The notes beneath the pieces were generated by a model, which ran no database searches, was not told the DNA's origin, and saw only the letters and a list, made by a program, of their open reading frames with translations. A stretch of DNA of 64,000 nt from Eubacterium sp. (GTDB taxonomy: Bacteria > Bacillota > Clostridia > Oscillospirales > Acutalibacteraceae), in the NCBI GenBank assembly GCA_022511225.1, contig JAFLRZ010000003.1, positions 62,001-126,000 of the forward strand. Direction: 5' to 3'. Shown piece by piece: positions 18,150 through 27,041 of this stretch. Numbering within the stretch: position 1 is the stretch's first letter; each line of letters opens with the position of its first letter. Position numbers and translations under genes: made by a program.

Positions 18150-19435
18150 TGTTAGATATTAAATTTGTCAGGGAAAACCCTGAAATCGTTAAGGAAAATA
18201 TAAAGAAAAAGTTTCAGGACGCTAAGCTTCCTCTCGTTGATGAGGTAATTGAGCTTGATGAAAAGAGAAGAGCCGCAATGTCAAGAGCTGACGAGCTTCG
18301 TGCCAACAGAAACAAGTTATCAAAAGAAATCGGCATCCTTATGTCACAGGGCAAAAAGGAAGAGGGTATGGCAATTCGTGAGCAGGTAAATGCTCAGGCG
18401 AAGGAGCTTGAGGAGCTTGCTGCAGAAGAAAAGGAGCTCAACGAAAAGGTTACAGAGATAATGATGCGCATACCAAATATCATTGAGGACAGTGTGCCTA
18501 TCGGTAAGGATGACAGTGAAAATGTTGAAGTTAAACGTTATGGCGAGCCTGTAGTACCTGAGTACGAAGTGCCATATCATACAGATATAATGGAAACGTT
18601 TGACGGAATTGACCTTGAGTCTGCCGGCAGAGTTGCAGGCAACGGCTTCTACTATCTTATGGGAGACATCGCAAGACTTCACAGTGCAGTAATCAGCTAC
18701 GCAAGAGATTTTATGATTGACAGGGGATTTACCTACGTAGTTCCGCCGTTTATGATTCGTTCAAACGTTGTAACAGGTGTTATGAGCTTTGAGGAAATGG
18801 ATGCAATGATGTATAAAATTGAGGGAGAGGATCTCTATCTCATCGGCACCTCTGAGCATTCAATGATAGGAAAATTCATTGACACGATTACTCCTGAAAG
18901 CGAGCTTCCTAAGACTCTTACTTCATATTCTCCGTGCTTCCGCAAGGAGAAGGGTGCTCACGGCATTGAGGAGAGAGGCGTTTACCGTATTCATCAGTTT
19001 GAAAAGCAGGAAATGGTTGTTGTCTGCAAGCCTGAGGAATCAAAAATGTGGTTTGACAAGCTCTGGCAGAACACTGTTGACCTCTTCGTAAGCCTTGATA
19101 TCCCTGTTCGTACTCTCGAATGTTGTTCAGGCGACCTTGCAGACCTTAAGGTAAAGAGTGTTGACGTTGAAGCGTGGTCACCAAGACAGCAGAAATATTT
19201 TGAGGTTGGCTCTTGCTCTAACCTCACTGATGCACAGGCAAGACGACTTAAAATCAGAGTAAAGGGTGAAAACGGCAACTACCTTGCTCATACGCTCAAC
19301 AATACGGTAGTAGCTCCGCCGAGAATGCTTATTGCGTTTCTTGAAAACAATCTTCAGGCTGACGGCTCCGTGCTCATTCCTGAGGCGCTTCGTATGTATA
19401 TGGGTGGCAAGGACAGGATTGTGCCGAAGAAATAA
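18149..19435 (+). CDS. serS: Seryl-tRNA synthetase (divergent subtype)
   Basis: 428-residue class II synthetase that charges tRNA-Ser. It has an N-terminal coiled-coil arm (about residues 30-105), motif 2 CFRKEKGAHGIEERGVYRIH and motif 3 with NNTVVAPPRMLIAFLENN. The serine-pocket segment reads IGTSEHSMIG rather than the usual bacterial TAEVPLT, and RIHQFEKQE and VCKPEES also look closer to archaeal-type SerS, so this is a divergent branch. Motifs appear complete, so it should be active. It is co-transcribed with soj-spo0J and overlaps both neighbours by one base. No T-box leader is present. Confidence 0.93.
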   Translation: MLDIKFVRENPEIVKENIKKKFQDAKLPLVDEVIELDEKRRAAMSRADELRANRNKLSKEIGILMSQGKKEEGMAIREQVNAQAKELEELAAEEKELNEKVTEIMMRIPNIIEDSVPIGKDDSENVEVKRYGEPVVPEYEVPYHTDIMETFDGIDLESAGRVAGNGFYYLMGDIARLHSAVISYARDFMIDRGFTYVVPPFMIRSNVVTGVMSFEEMDAMMYKIEGEDLYLIGTSEHSMIGKFIDTITPESELPKTLTSYSPCFRKEKGAHGIEERGVYRIHQFEKQEMVVVCKPEESKMWFDKLWQNTVDLFVSLDIPVRTLECCSGDLADLKVKSVDVEAWSPRQQKYFEVGSCSNLTDAQARRLKIRVKGENGNYLAHTLNNTVVAPPRMLIAFLENNLQADGSVLIPEALRMYMGGKDRIVPKK

Positions 19436-20151
19436 TGAAAATTCTGCTTATTATAATAGGTATAATTCTGCTTACCTGCTTTTTTCTGCCGTTATTTTCT
19501 CGGGTATTTAACTTAGGAAATTTAAGTGGAATAGCGCTTGGTATAATGTTTTTCATCGCAGGAATCAAGCTTGAAGATATGAGCTTTACTGTAAAGAAAT
19601 GGAGCTTTTTCGTTCTGTTTTTGTCGCTTTGGGCAGTAGTCGTATCGTCGTATTATATCCTGTTACACGGCAAAAGTACGGCTCGGGACGAGAAAGTTCT
19701 CATTGTACTCGGCTGCAAGGTCAGGGGTGACGAGCCGAGCCTTGCACTTGTGAAAAGGGTGAACAGTGCGTATAATCACTTGCTATGCAACCCTGAATCT
19801 GTTGCGATTTTAAGCGGTGGTCAGGGAAGAGATGAAAATCTTTCCGAAGCACTTTGTATGAAGCAGATGCTCTGCGACAGGGGCATCAGTGAAAGCAGAT
19901 TATTATTAGAGGATAAGAGCATAAACACTGACGAAAATATACGCTTTTCGGCTGAAATAATAAAGCGTGAGAATTTGCAAAGCAATGTAGCAGTAGTAAG
20001 CAGTGAATATCACCTCTACCGGGCAAAAAGAATTTGCCGGAAATACGGACTGAACGCTGCAGGGGTAAATTCACGCACACGGCTTGATTTGCTGCCGACG
20101 TTTCTTCTAAGAGAAGCAATGGCAGTAGTCAAAGATTTTATTATAAAATAA
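19435..20151 (+). CDS. YdcF-family (DUF218) membrane protein
   Basis: 238-residue protein. The N-terminus has about three hydrophobic helices (1-24, 28-46, 56-77). A DUF218/SanA-type domain follows: EKVLIVLGCKVRGDEPS, SLALVKRVNSAYNHL, AILSGGQGRDEN, INTDENIRFSAEII and VVSSEYHLYRAKRI. The family is linked to envelope integrity and possible SAM or phosphate-type ligand binding, but the biochemical role is unknown. Its ATG overlaps the serS stop (TAATG), so it is the last gene of the soj operon before a terminator. Confidence 0.85.
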   Translation: MKILLIIIGIILLTCFFLPLFSRVFNLGNLSGIALGIMFFIAGIKLEDMSFTVKKWSFFVLFLSLWAVVVSSYYILLHGKSTARDEKVLIVLGCKVRGDEPSLALVKRVNSAYNHLLCNPESVAILSGGQGRDENLSEALCMKQMLCDRGISESRLLLEDKSINTDENIRFSAEIIKRENLQSNVAVVSSEYHLYRAKRICRKYGLNAAGVNSRTRLDLLPTFLLREAMAVVKDFIIK

Positions 20152-20158
20152 AGTAACT

Positions 20159-20202
20159 AAAAAGGCTATGAGTTCGCTTTTTAACGACTTATAGCCTTTT
20201 TT
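20159..20202 (+). terminator. Terminator of the soj-serS-ydcF operon
   Basis: AAAAAGGCTAT (20159-20169) pairs with ATAGCCTTTTTT (20191-20202). The inner loop is partly paired (AGT/ACT). Confidence 0.9.
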
Positions 20203-20224
20203 ACACTTAAAAGCTCAACCAACA

Positions 20225-20241
20225 GTTGAATTTTGTTCAAC
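20225..20241. promoter_or_regulatory. Inverted repeat overlapping a possible -35 box
   Basis: GTTGAA-TTTTG-TTCAAC, 79 bases before the XRE start. A weak promoter (TTGTTC at 20233, AATAAT at about 20255) overlaps it, so it could be an autoregulatory operator. Confidence 0.35.
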
Positions 20242-20319
20242 AGCTAAGTTATTGAATAATAAGGCAAGATGAATTATTATGAAATCAAAGAGCTCTTAAT
20301 ACTATTTGAGGTGAAATAT

Positions 20320-21408
20320 ATGAATATCTATTTGAGCGAAAACATTAAAATGCTTCGCAAACAGAGAGGGTTGACTCAGGAAGGACTTGCAGATTTGCTC
20401 GGTGTAACGTTTCAGGCGGTGAGCAAATGGGAACGGGGAGAGAGCTTTCCTGATGTTGCGCTGCTGCCTGTTATTGCAGATTTTTTGGGCACAACAATTG
20501 ATGATTTATTTGGTGTTGATAAGGCTAAAAACGAAGAACAAATCAATGAATATCTTGAGCTCTATGATAAAGAATGTTCAAAAAACAGGGCATTGACGTT
20601 TGAGAAATTCAAACAGGCAGTTAAGGAATTTCCTTATGACTTTCGGATTTTAGTGAGATATATGGAGCTTTTAAAGGAAGAAAAGATTCATTCCTATGCT
20701 TCTGATTTTGAAGAAACATCAGAAGAGATGATGCTGATTTATGAAAAAATACAAAATAGCTGCACGGATGACAACATAAGAATATGGTCAAAGCGTATAA
20801 TTTGCGAGCATTTGATATATAAATTTGACTGCCTCGGTTTTGACGAAAAGTATCTCAGTCAGGCTGAAGAGATTATGAGTACGCTTCCTGCAATGTGCGA
20901 TTCACGAGAGTACCTTTCAATGTGCTTTAACAGGGATATCTCAAAACGGTACGAAGCACACGAAGTTGCCATAGAGGAGCTGTTATACTTACTTCAAAAC
21001 ACAATAACAGGATACTGCTACTATGACGATAAATTTTCGGCAGAATACAAAATCAATGTTATAAAGAATCTGAACAGGCTTTTCAAAATTATTGACAGTG
21101 ATAACAAGTACAGCAAAAATCGAGTGCAAATTATTTATAATTACGGTCATTTAGGGCGTTTGTATTTTGAGCTGGATGATACTCAAAACGCATTAAAACA
21201 TCTTAAAATTTGCGCTGAGTATGCAAAGGATTTAGACTCACACCCTGATGAATTTGAGAGAATAGCCAAATACTATGAAAAAGAAAAGCCGATTCTCAAT
21301 TTAAGTATGTGCGAGCGAATGACAAAGCTTATGACAGAGCATTATAAGCTTTCGGACGAGTTCAAAAAATCAGAGCAGTTTAAGGAAATAATTGATATTA
21401 TGAAATAG
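20320..21408 (+). CDS. XRE-family regulator with helical C-terminal domain
   Basis: 362-residue protein. Residues 5-65 form an XRE helix-turn-helix (NIKMLRKQRGLTQEGLADLL, FQAVSKWERGESFPD, then the typical GTTIDDLFGV). The remaining ~290 residues are helical, with paired-helix spacing resembling TPR repeats (for example YGHLGRLYFELDDTQNALKH), a layout seen in Firmicutes regulators that sense peptides or proteins. I chose ATG 20320, which has GAGGTGA just upstream, over an in-frame ATG at 20269. A convergent terminator separates it from the GtrA gene. Confidence 0.85.
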   Translation: MNIYLSENIKMLRKQRGLTQEGLADLLGVTFQAVSKWERGESFPDVALLPVIADFLGTTIDDLFGVDKAKNEEQINEYLELYDKECSKNRALTFEKFKQAVKEFPYDFRILVRYMELLKEEKIHSYASDFEETSEEMMLIYEKIQNSCTDDNIRIWSKRIICEHLIYKFDCLGFDEKYLSQAEEIMSTLPAMCDSREYLSMCFNRDISKRYEAHEVAIEELLYLLQNTITGYCYYDDKFSAEYKINVIKNLNRLFKIIDSDNKYSKNRVQIIYNYGHLGRLYFELDDTQNALKHLKICAEYAKDLDSHPDEFERIAKYYEKEKPILNLSMCERMTKLMTEHYKLSDEFKKSEQFKEIIDIMK

Positions 21409-21411
21409 TAT

Positions 21412-21447
21412 AAAAGCGTTGGAGGTAATTATCTCCAACGCCTTTTT
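21412..21447. terminator. Bidirectional terminator between XRE and GtrA genes
   Basis: AGCGTTGGAG and CTCCAACGC form a stem with A-rich and T-rich flanks on both sides. It is placed between the two convergent stop codons (21408 and 21452). Confidence 0.9.
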
Positions 21448-21451
21448 GAAT

Positions 21452-21904
21452 TTAATCATTTTTTTTCTTAAAAATAACCAGCTTGCTGAAAATATAATTG
21501 AGAATTACAACAATAACCGCAAGAATGACTTTAGCAATCAGCGTGCCCGTAATTTCAAATCCGAGAAGTTTGAATGAAAATTTGTCGAAGTGCATAACGT
21601 TTACAAACAGGAAGAGTCCACCTTCCTCAACTGCAAGGCTGAATAGTCTGGCGCCTACAAACTCGGGGATTTCCTTGCCGATAACCTTCAGCTTCCAGCT
21701 TTTTGACTCAAACACCCATAGCTTATTAGTTACATACGCAAATATTACGCTGACAATCCACGCTATTACGTTATTAAGAAGATAAAGTTTTTCACCGAGC
21801 ACAAGATTCATCAGCCAGAAAGTGACGAAATTAACGGCAGTAGTAAGCACACCGAAAATAATATAAGTAATCAGTTCTTTATATTTTATAAGCAACTTCT
21901 TCAT
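21452..21904 (-). CDS. GtrA-like membrane protein
   Basis: 150-residue protein with four hydrophobic helices, the GtrA family layout. It starts YKELITYIIFGVLTTAVNFV, has a charged middle segment WVFESKSWKL and ends NYIFSKLVIFKKK. GtrA proteins are thought to help flip lipid-linked sugars for surface polysaccharide or teichoic acid decoration. The ATG overlaps the stop of the Fe-ADH gene by one base, so it is the last gene of the birA/Fe-ADH operon. There is no glycosyltransferase beside it, so its partner is unknown. Confidence 0.88.
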   Translation of the reverse strand: MKKLLIKYKELITYIIFGVLTTAVNFVTFWLMNLVLGEKLYLLNNVIAWIVSVIFAYVTNKLWVFESKSWKLKVIGKEIPEFVGARLFSLAVEEGGLFLFVNVMHFDKFSFKLLGFEITGTLIAKVILAVIVVILNYIFSKLVIFKKKND

Positions 21905-23034
21905 TATCTTAACTCCATATACATATCAAAAATATTTTCTTTAGTAAGAGGTATAGGGTTTCTCTCCATCAGCATTGACATACTTTTTTCGGTGAGCTCG
22001 CTGATTTGCTCGTTAGTAGTGCAACCGATTTCAGCAAGTGTAGTTCTCATACCCATTCGCTTTTTCATAGCCATAATTTCATCAGCCATTTCATCAGGAG
22101 AAGCAAATCCGCAGTCCTTTGCAAGAGCAGTGATTCTGCCGTCACTATCAGCATACTTTGCATTGAATTTTATAAAATAATCAAGCGTAAAGGCGCACGC
22201 CTCACCGTGAGGTACGCCGTAAATATTAGTCAGCGGAAACGAGCAAGCGTGCGAGCCTGTAGTCCTCGGGTGAGAAAATGCAACCCCTGCAACTATTGAT
22301 GCCTCAGCCATTTTCTCGCGGGCAGTTAAATCGTCGGGATTGTTATATGCCCTTTCGAGCCATTTAAACACGAGCCTTGCACTGTAGATTGAGCAGGCAG
22401 AGCAGACAGGCTGATGAATAGTTGCCCAGTAGCTTTCAACTGCGTGAGCAAGCACGTCAAGTCCTGTTGATGCCGTAATCTGAGGCGGAACGGTTAGCGT
22501 AAGCTCGGGGTCAATGATTGCAATTTTAGGGTACATTGCAGGGTCGTTCATCGGATTTTTCAGATTTTTTGATAAGTCGGTAAGCACTGAGATGTTAGTA
22601 ACCTCGCTTGCCGTACCTGAGGTAGTAGTAACGGCAATCATAGGTATTGCCTCAATAGGATTTATCGGTTTGCCGCCTGTGTGATACGAGCTGATGACGT
22701 CATTTCCTTTTGCGATAGCACACGCTGCCTTGCAGCAGTCCATAGGTGAGCCGCCGCCGAGTGCAACTGCGAAATCGGCATTTATCTTTCTCATAAGAGC
22801 TACGCAGTCATCAACGTTATCTGTAGTCGGATTTGGTCTGACGTCGCTGAAAATTTCGGCAAGAAGCCCGTCGCTTGCCTTGATAAATTCATCGGCAATG
22901 CCGTTTTTTGCAAAAGAGCGTGAGCAGACAAGAACACCCTTTGTTCCGCCGATTTCGTCAATATATGATTTTATAGCCTTGCTTTTTCCGTTTCCGAACA
23001 CAAGCTTTACAGGCAGGTTAAATTCCCAGTTCAT
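21904..23034 (-). CDS. Iron-containing alcohol dehydrogenase
   Basis: 376-residue group III alcohol dehydrogenase. The NAD(P)-binding N-domain has VALGGGSPMDCCKA and TTSGTASEVT. Metal ligands are visible as the Asp and His of GLDVLAHAVESYW, the His of GSHACSF and the His of GVPHGEACAF, so the iron site is intact. Substrate specificity (butanol, lactaldehyde, hydroxybutyrate or other) cannot be assigned. It sits between birA (19 bases upstream) and gtrA (1-base overlap) in one operon. Confidence 0.92.
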   Translation of the reverse strand: MNWEFNLPVKLVFGNGKSKAIKSYIDEIGGTKGVLVCSRSFAKNGIADEFIKASDGLLAEIFSDVRPNPTTDNVDDCVALMRKINADFAVALGGGSPMDCCKAACAIAKGNDVISSYHTGGKPINPIEAIPMIAVTTTSGTASEVTNISVLTDLSKNLKNPMNDPAMYPKIAIIDPELTLTVPPQITASTGLDVLAHAVESYWATIHQPVCSACSIYSARLVFKWLERAYNNPDDLTAREKMAEASIVAGVAFSHPRTTGSHACSFPLTNIYGVPHGEACAFTLDYFIKFNAKYADSDGRITALAKDCGFASPDEMADEIMAMKKRMGMRTTLAEIGCTTNEQISELTEKSMSMLMERNPIPLTKENIFDMYMELR

Positions 23035-23053
23035 AATTCTTACCTCGCTACAT

Positions 23054-23995
23054 TTACTTTAATCTAACGCTTATTTCTCCGCTTCGAAGTGTAGTGGTGC
23101 TATTGTCATCAAGCTCTACAACAAGTCCGCCTGACTCGTCAATAGCAATAGCCGTTGCGGGAGTGACTTTTCCGTTTTTTATAAAATTGATTTTCTTGCC
23201 GAGAACATAGGAATGACTGCGGTAGTAATCAATAAATTCATCATATTCTGCATCTGCGATTCCCATAAGCTCGTCAACAACGCCGGCAACAAGCTGATTA
23301 CGGTTTACGTCAGCATCGAGCGAGCCTGCATGACTCAGTGCTTGCGGAAAATTGGCAGTTGAAACGTTTATTCCTATTCCGATTATCACACTGTCAACAG
23401 TGCCCTCCTCAAAATTAGTAACAGCTTCGGTGAGAATACCGCAGATTTTTTTGCCATCAAGATAAACGTCGTTCACCCATTTGATTTGAGGCTTCTTGTC
23501 AGTCAGCTTTTCTATAGCTCTGCACACTGCGACTGCGGCGGCAGTCGTTGCAGTAACGGCATTTTGCAGACTTGTGTTAGGTCTGAGCACGAGGGAGAAA
23601 TAAATTCCCGTGTCAGCAGGAGAGTAAAAGCTTTTGCCCTGCCTGCCTCTGCCCGACGTCTGCTGATTTGCCGCAACGAGAAAAGCACCGCTTCTTCCGT
23701 CGGCAAGCATTCTTTTGCAGACGTTATTTGTGGAGTCAACTTCGGAGAAATATTCGACAGTTATATCGTTTTTTAAGTATGCCCTGATACCCTGAGCAGA
23801 TACAAGATTTTTGCTGTCGGTAAGCTTATAGCCTAAATGTGTCTGCGCCGTAATTCCGTAGCCGTCAGCCTTAAGAGATTTTATTGCCTTCCATACTGCC
23901 GCACGGCTTTTGCCAAATCTTGCGGCAATATCTTCACCGCTTACATAGCCGTCAGCAGATAAAAGGAGCGACAAAATTTCGTTTTTAAGTGTCAT
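23054..23995 (-). CDS. birA: Bifunctional biotin ligase / biotin operon repressor BirA
   Basis: 313-residue protein. It has an N-terminal winged helix (LLLSADGYVSGEDIAARFGK, SRAAVWKAIKSLKADGYGI), then the ligase domain with the biotinyl-AMP loop SGRGRQGKSF, the KWVNDVYLDGKKICGILTEA core and the C-terminal SH3-like domain. It attaches biotin to carboxylase subunits, and with the helix-turn-helix can repress biotin genes. I chose ATG 23995, preceded by GAGGT; an upstream in-frame ATG at 24082 adds 29 unrelated residues. No bio genes are in the window, so its operator lies elsewhere. Confidence 0.94.
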   Translation of the reverse strand: MTLKNEILSLLLSADGYVSGEDIAARFGKSRAAVWKAIKSLKADGYGITAQTHLGYKLTDSKNLVSAQGIRAYLKNDITVEYFSEVDSTNNVCKRMLADGRSGAFLVAANQQTSGRGRQGKSFYSPADTGIYFSLVLRPNTSLQNAVTATTAAAVAVCRAIEKLTDKKPQIKWVNDVYLDGKKICGILTEAVTNFEEGTVDSVIIGIGINVSTANFPQALSHAGSLDADVNRNQLVAGVVDELMGIADAEYDEFIDYYRSHSYVLGKKINFIKNGKVTPATAIAIDESGGLVVELDDNSTTTLRSGEISVRLK

Positions 23996-24140
23996 TTGTG
24001 ACCTCGCATAATTTTTTACGATATAACCATTATATATAGTTTTGCAGATTTTTTCAATACGGTGACGTAACACAAAATGCAAAAAGCAGAGTTTTCAACT
24101 AACGCAACCGTAAGTTTACATTTTGAATACTGAATTTCGA

Positions 24141-24169
24141 TTGATATTTATAATCAGCTTTGCTATGAT
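24141..24169 (+). promoter_or_regulatory. Promoter of the membrane-anchored XRE gene
   Basis: TTGATA at 24141-24146, a 17-base spacer and TATGAT at 24164-24169. The leader is about 18 bases. Confidence 0.7.
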
Positions 24170-24193
24170 TAGATTAACAAAGAGGTGATTTAT

Positions 24194-25396
24194 TTGAAAT
24201 TTGATGAAAACCTGAGAAATCTCAGAAAAGAAAAGGATTATTCTCAGGAATACTTAGCTTTAAAATTAGGTGTCACAAGGCAGACCATTTCAAAATGGGA
24301 AAATGCAACAGCCATGCCTGATTTAAAAAAGCTGACTGAAATTGCCGATTTCTTCGAGGTGTCAATGGATACTTTGTTGGGTATGGAGTTTGCAACTCCT
24401 GATGACGGCAATACGGACAATCAAAATAGCGAGCAATATCAAAAGCAGTATGCCGAGCAGCTTCTTTCCGTAGTAAGTCAGAATCAAAATGAGCAGAATC
24501 ACGCTAATCAAAAAACGGTTAAAGTATTGGCTGTAATCCTTGCTATTGCCATAATTTGTGTGATTTTTGTACTGATTTCGCTTTCAAACATCTTTGATGA
24601 TAAGATGCAAAATCTGCAAAATCAGATTAATATGCTTTCCGGAGAAATAAACCGTAATCAGAATTATAATGACGATTATTACAACGACAATGAATTTGAA
24701 TACAACTTTTTAAGCTTTGATAAAGAAAAGAATTATATGGTGAATACCGAATTGAAGTATATGCCAAGCACGTATCCGAAAAATGCGTCCGTTTATTTTT
24801 CCATTATCAATAAAGACGGCACAACGCAAAAAATTGATGCAACAGAGGATAACGGCGTATTCGTCGGAACTGCAAACATTGACGTCACTGCTGTAGAGAA
24901 CGGTTACGTTTATATTGATGACGGAGAGGTTGTCACAAAAGAGAACGTGTTTTGGGGATTTACGGGCACAGACTTCATATCACTTAACACAAGTCCTTTT
25001 TCATTTCGCTGTTCAACAGGAGGCTCAGGCGCATCATATGAAAATAATATGGGCGGCGAGGTGTGTATTCAGTACTATTTGAATTATGAAATAACAGATG
25101 CCTATCTGGTAGCAGAGAAGAACGGCAAGGAAATTTATAGCGAGAAGCTTGAATTTGCACACGATCCGGAGGATACAACGGGACATACTTATATAGTTAA
25201 TACTCCTGATTTTCTGATTAAAGACAGTCTGGGCATAAGAGATGTATATTTAAAGCTTGTTGATGAAAACGGAATAATATATAAGTTTTATGCCGAAATA
25301 GACGGCATATATGAGATAGACGAAGATTATGTACCAACCTATGCGGAAAAAGGGATAGTATTTTCTGATAACAAAGTTTTAGAAATGATTTATTAA
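24194..25396 (+). CDS. Membrane-anchored XRE-type regulator with outside domain
   Basis: 400-residue protein. The XRE helix-turn-helix is at residues 3-64 (LRKEKDYSQEYLALKLGVTR, ISKWENATAMPDLKK, VSMDTLLGM). A Gln/Asn-rich linker (70-107), one transmembrane helix (about 109-131), a short coiled coil (KMQNLQNQINMLSGEINRN) and a ~250-residue extracytoplasmic domain rich in beta-type sequence follow. The layout suggests a one-piece transmembrane sensor that binds DNA directly. TTG 24194 is chosen because GAGGTGA sits 5 bases before it; GTG 24185 overlaps that site. A terminator follows. Confidence 0.8.
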   Translation: MKFDENLRNLRKEKDYSQEYLALKLGVTRQTISKWENATAMPDLKKLTEIADFFEVSMDTLLGMEFATPDDGNTDNQNSEQYQKQYAEQLLSVVSQNQNEQNHANQKTVKVLAVILAIAIICVIFVLISLSNIFDDKMQNLQNQINMLSGEINRNQNYNDDYYNDNEFEYNFLSFDKEKNYMVNTELKYMPSTYPKNASVYFSIINKDGTTQKIDATEDNGVFVGTANIDVTAVENGYVYIDDGEVVTKENVFWGFTGTDFISLNTSPFSFRCSTGGSGASYENNMGGEVCIQYYLNYEITDAYLVAEKNGKEIYSEKLEFAHDPEDTTGHTYIVNTPDFLIKDSLGIRDVYLKLVDENGIIYKFYAEIDGIYEIDEDYVPTYAEKGIVFSDNKVLEMIY

Positions 25397-25401
25397 TAAA
25401 C

Positions 25402-25440
25402 AAAGCACTATCTTGTTTGAAAGATAGTGCTTTATTTTAT
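25402..25440. terminator. Bidirectional terminator between XRE and csoR-like genes
   Basis: AAAGCACTATCTT (25402-25414) and AAGATAGTGCTTT (25421-25433) make a 13-bp stem with a 6-base loop and a T-rich tail. It lies between convergent stop codons. Confidence 0.9.
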
Positions 25441-25441
25441 T

Positions 25442-25741
25442 TCATTTCATAAATTTATCTATTGCGGTGTTGAGCTCGTCGAGCATTTTTTCGTCGCCGT
25501 CCTCGACTGCGTGAACGATGCAATGCTCAAGGTGATCCTTAAGTATCAGCTTGCCTGTATTGTTGATAGCAGATTTGACTGCCGCAAGCTGTATGAGCAC
25601 GTCGGAGCAGTCATCACCGCTTTCAACCATCTGCTTTACCTTTTGCAAATGGCCGATAGCTCTCGCAAGGCGGTTTGAAACCTCCTTGGTGTGTGCGTGT
25701 GAGTGAACGTGATTCGGCTTATCGTTTATTTCTCTGCTCAT
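25442..25741 (-). CDS. CsoR/FrmR-family metal-sensing repressor
   Basis: 99-residue all-helical repressor (DUF156). The ligand pattern of copper sensor CsoR is present: Cys in GDDCSDVLIQ, then His and Cys in KDHLEHC (C-x24-H-x3-C). The conserved QLAAVKSAIN helix follows the first Cys. The N-terminus is His-rich (NHVHSHAHT), an extra feature. It overlaps the metY gene by 4 bases and is the last gene of apgM-metY-csoR, so it is tied to sulfur amino-acid synthesis rather than to a copper pump. The retained His argues against the persulfide sensor CstR. The ligand is not certain. Confidence 0.85.
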   Translation of the reverse strand: MSREINDKPNHVHSHAHTKEVSNRLARAIGHLQKVKQMVESGDDCSDVLIQLAAVKSAINNTGKLILKDHLEHCIVHAVEDGDEKMLDELNTAIDKFMK

Positions 25742-27006
25742 ATCTTTGCCAAAGCCTGCTCAATGTCGCTGATAATATCGTCGGCATCCTCTATACCAAC
25801 GCTGAAGCGTACAAGGTCAGGACTTACACCGCACTCTTCAAGCTGTTCGTCTGTAAGCTGACGGTGCGTTGTTGAAGCAGGATGCAGACAGCAGGTGCGT
25901 GCATCTGCAACGTGGGTTACGATAGCGGCAAGCTTTAATGAATCCATAAAGGTAGTCGCAGCCTCTCTGCCACCCTTAATACCGAAGGAAACAACACCAC
26001 ACGTACCCTTTGGCATATACTTTTTAGCAAGCTCGTACTGCTCATCATCAGGGAGCATAGCACATTTTACCCAGCTGATTTTGTCGTGCGTTTTAAGATA
26101 ATTTGCAACCTTAAGAGCGTTTTCGCAGTGTCTCGGCACTCTTAAATGGAGCGTTTCAAGTCCGAGATTAAGAAGAAATGAGTTCTGCGGTGCAGGAATT
26201 GAGCCGAGATCCCTCATAAGCTGAACGGTAGCCTTTGTGATGTATGCGCCCTTGCCGAAGGAGTCAGTATAAGTGATTCCGTGGTAGCTGTCATCAGGAG
26301 TGGTAAGACCGGGGAATTTGTCGTTCTGCGTCCAGTCAAAATTACCGCTGTCAACAATAGCACCGCCTACTGTAGAAGCGTGACCCTCCATATATTTAGT
26401 AGTTGAATGAGTTACAACGTCACATCCAAACTCGAAAGGACGGCAGTTGATAGGGGTTGCAAACGTGTTGTCGATAATGAGTGGAACGCCGTTTTTGTGC
26501 GCAATATTTGCAAATTTTTCTATATCAAGAATATCAAGGCTCGGATTTGAAATCGTTTCACCGAAAACCGCTTTGGTATTCGGTTTGAAAGCTGCCTGAA
26601 TTTCCTCTTCTGTAGCGTGAGGGCTGACAAACGTAAAGTCAATGCCCAGCTTGCGCATAGTTACGTTAAAGAGATTGAACGTACCACCGTAAATTGCTGA
26701 TGATGAAACGATATGATCGCCTGCCTGAGCAATGTTGAACACTGCATAGAAGTTTGCCGCCTGACCTGATGAGGTAAGCATACCTGCCACACCGCCTTCA
26801 AGCATAGCAATTTTCTGCGCTGCGTAATCGTTTGTGGGATTCTGAAGTCTTGTATAGAAATAGCCTGAAGCCTTAAGGTCGAATAAATCACCCATCGCTT
26901 CACTTGAATCGTATTTGTACGTAGTGCTTTGTATAATCGGAATTACTCTCGGCTCGCCGTTTTTCGGTTCGTAAGCACCTTGTACACAAATTGAATCCGG
27001 TTTCAT
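25738..27006 (-). CDS. metY: O-acetylhomoserine sulfhydrylase
   Basis: 422-residue PLP enzyme of the Cys/Met metabolism family, which makes homocysteine directly from O-acetylhomoserine and sulfide. The N-terminal PIIQSTTYKY and TRLQNPTNDYAAQKIA are typical. PLP is held by SSGQAANFYAV and IIDNTFATPINCRPFEFG, and the Schiff-base Lys lies in HSTTKYMEGH. The length (420-430) and AMLPDDEQYELAKKYMPKG insert fit sulfhydrylases better than the ~390-residue cystathionine lyases. It sits 35 bases after apgM and overlaps the csoR-like gene. No S-box riboswitch is seen. Confidence 0.92.
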   Translation of the reverse strand: MKPDSICVQGAYEPKNGEPRVIPIIQSTTYKYDSSEAMGDLFDLKASGYFYTRLQNPTNDYAAQKIAMLEGGVAGMLTSSGQAANFYAVFNIAQAGDHIVSSSAIYGGTFNLFNVTMRKLGIDFTFVSPHATEEEIQAAFKPNTKAVFGETISNPSLDILDIEKFANIAHKNGVPLIIDNTFATPINCRPFEFGCDVVTHSTTKYMEGHASTVGGAIVDSGNFDWTQNDKFPGLTTPDDSYHGITYTDSFGKGAYITKATVQLMRDLGSIPAPQNSFLLNLGLETLHLRVPRHCENALKVANYLKTHDKISWVKCAMLPDDEQYELAKKYMPKGTCGVVSFGIKGGREAATTFMDSLKLAAIVTHVADARTCCLHPASTTHRQLTDEQLEECGVSPDLVRFSVGIEDADDIISDIEQALAKI

Positions 27007-27041
27007 ATAATCTCTCCTTTACATAAGAGGTTAGAAAAGTA

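Noticed and set aside
18100-18150. T-box leader before serS
   Set aside because: serS overlaps spo0J by one base, leaving no room for a leader.
25007-25741. Copper-resistance operon suggested by the CsoR-like gene
   Set aside because: No copper ATPase or copZ is near; the gene overlaps metY instead.
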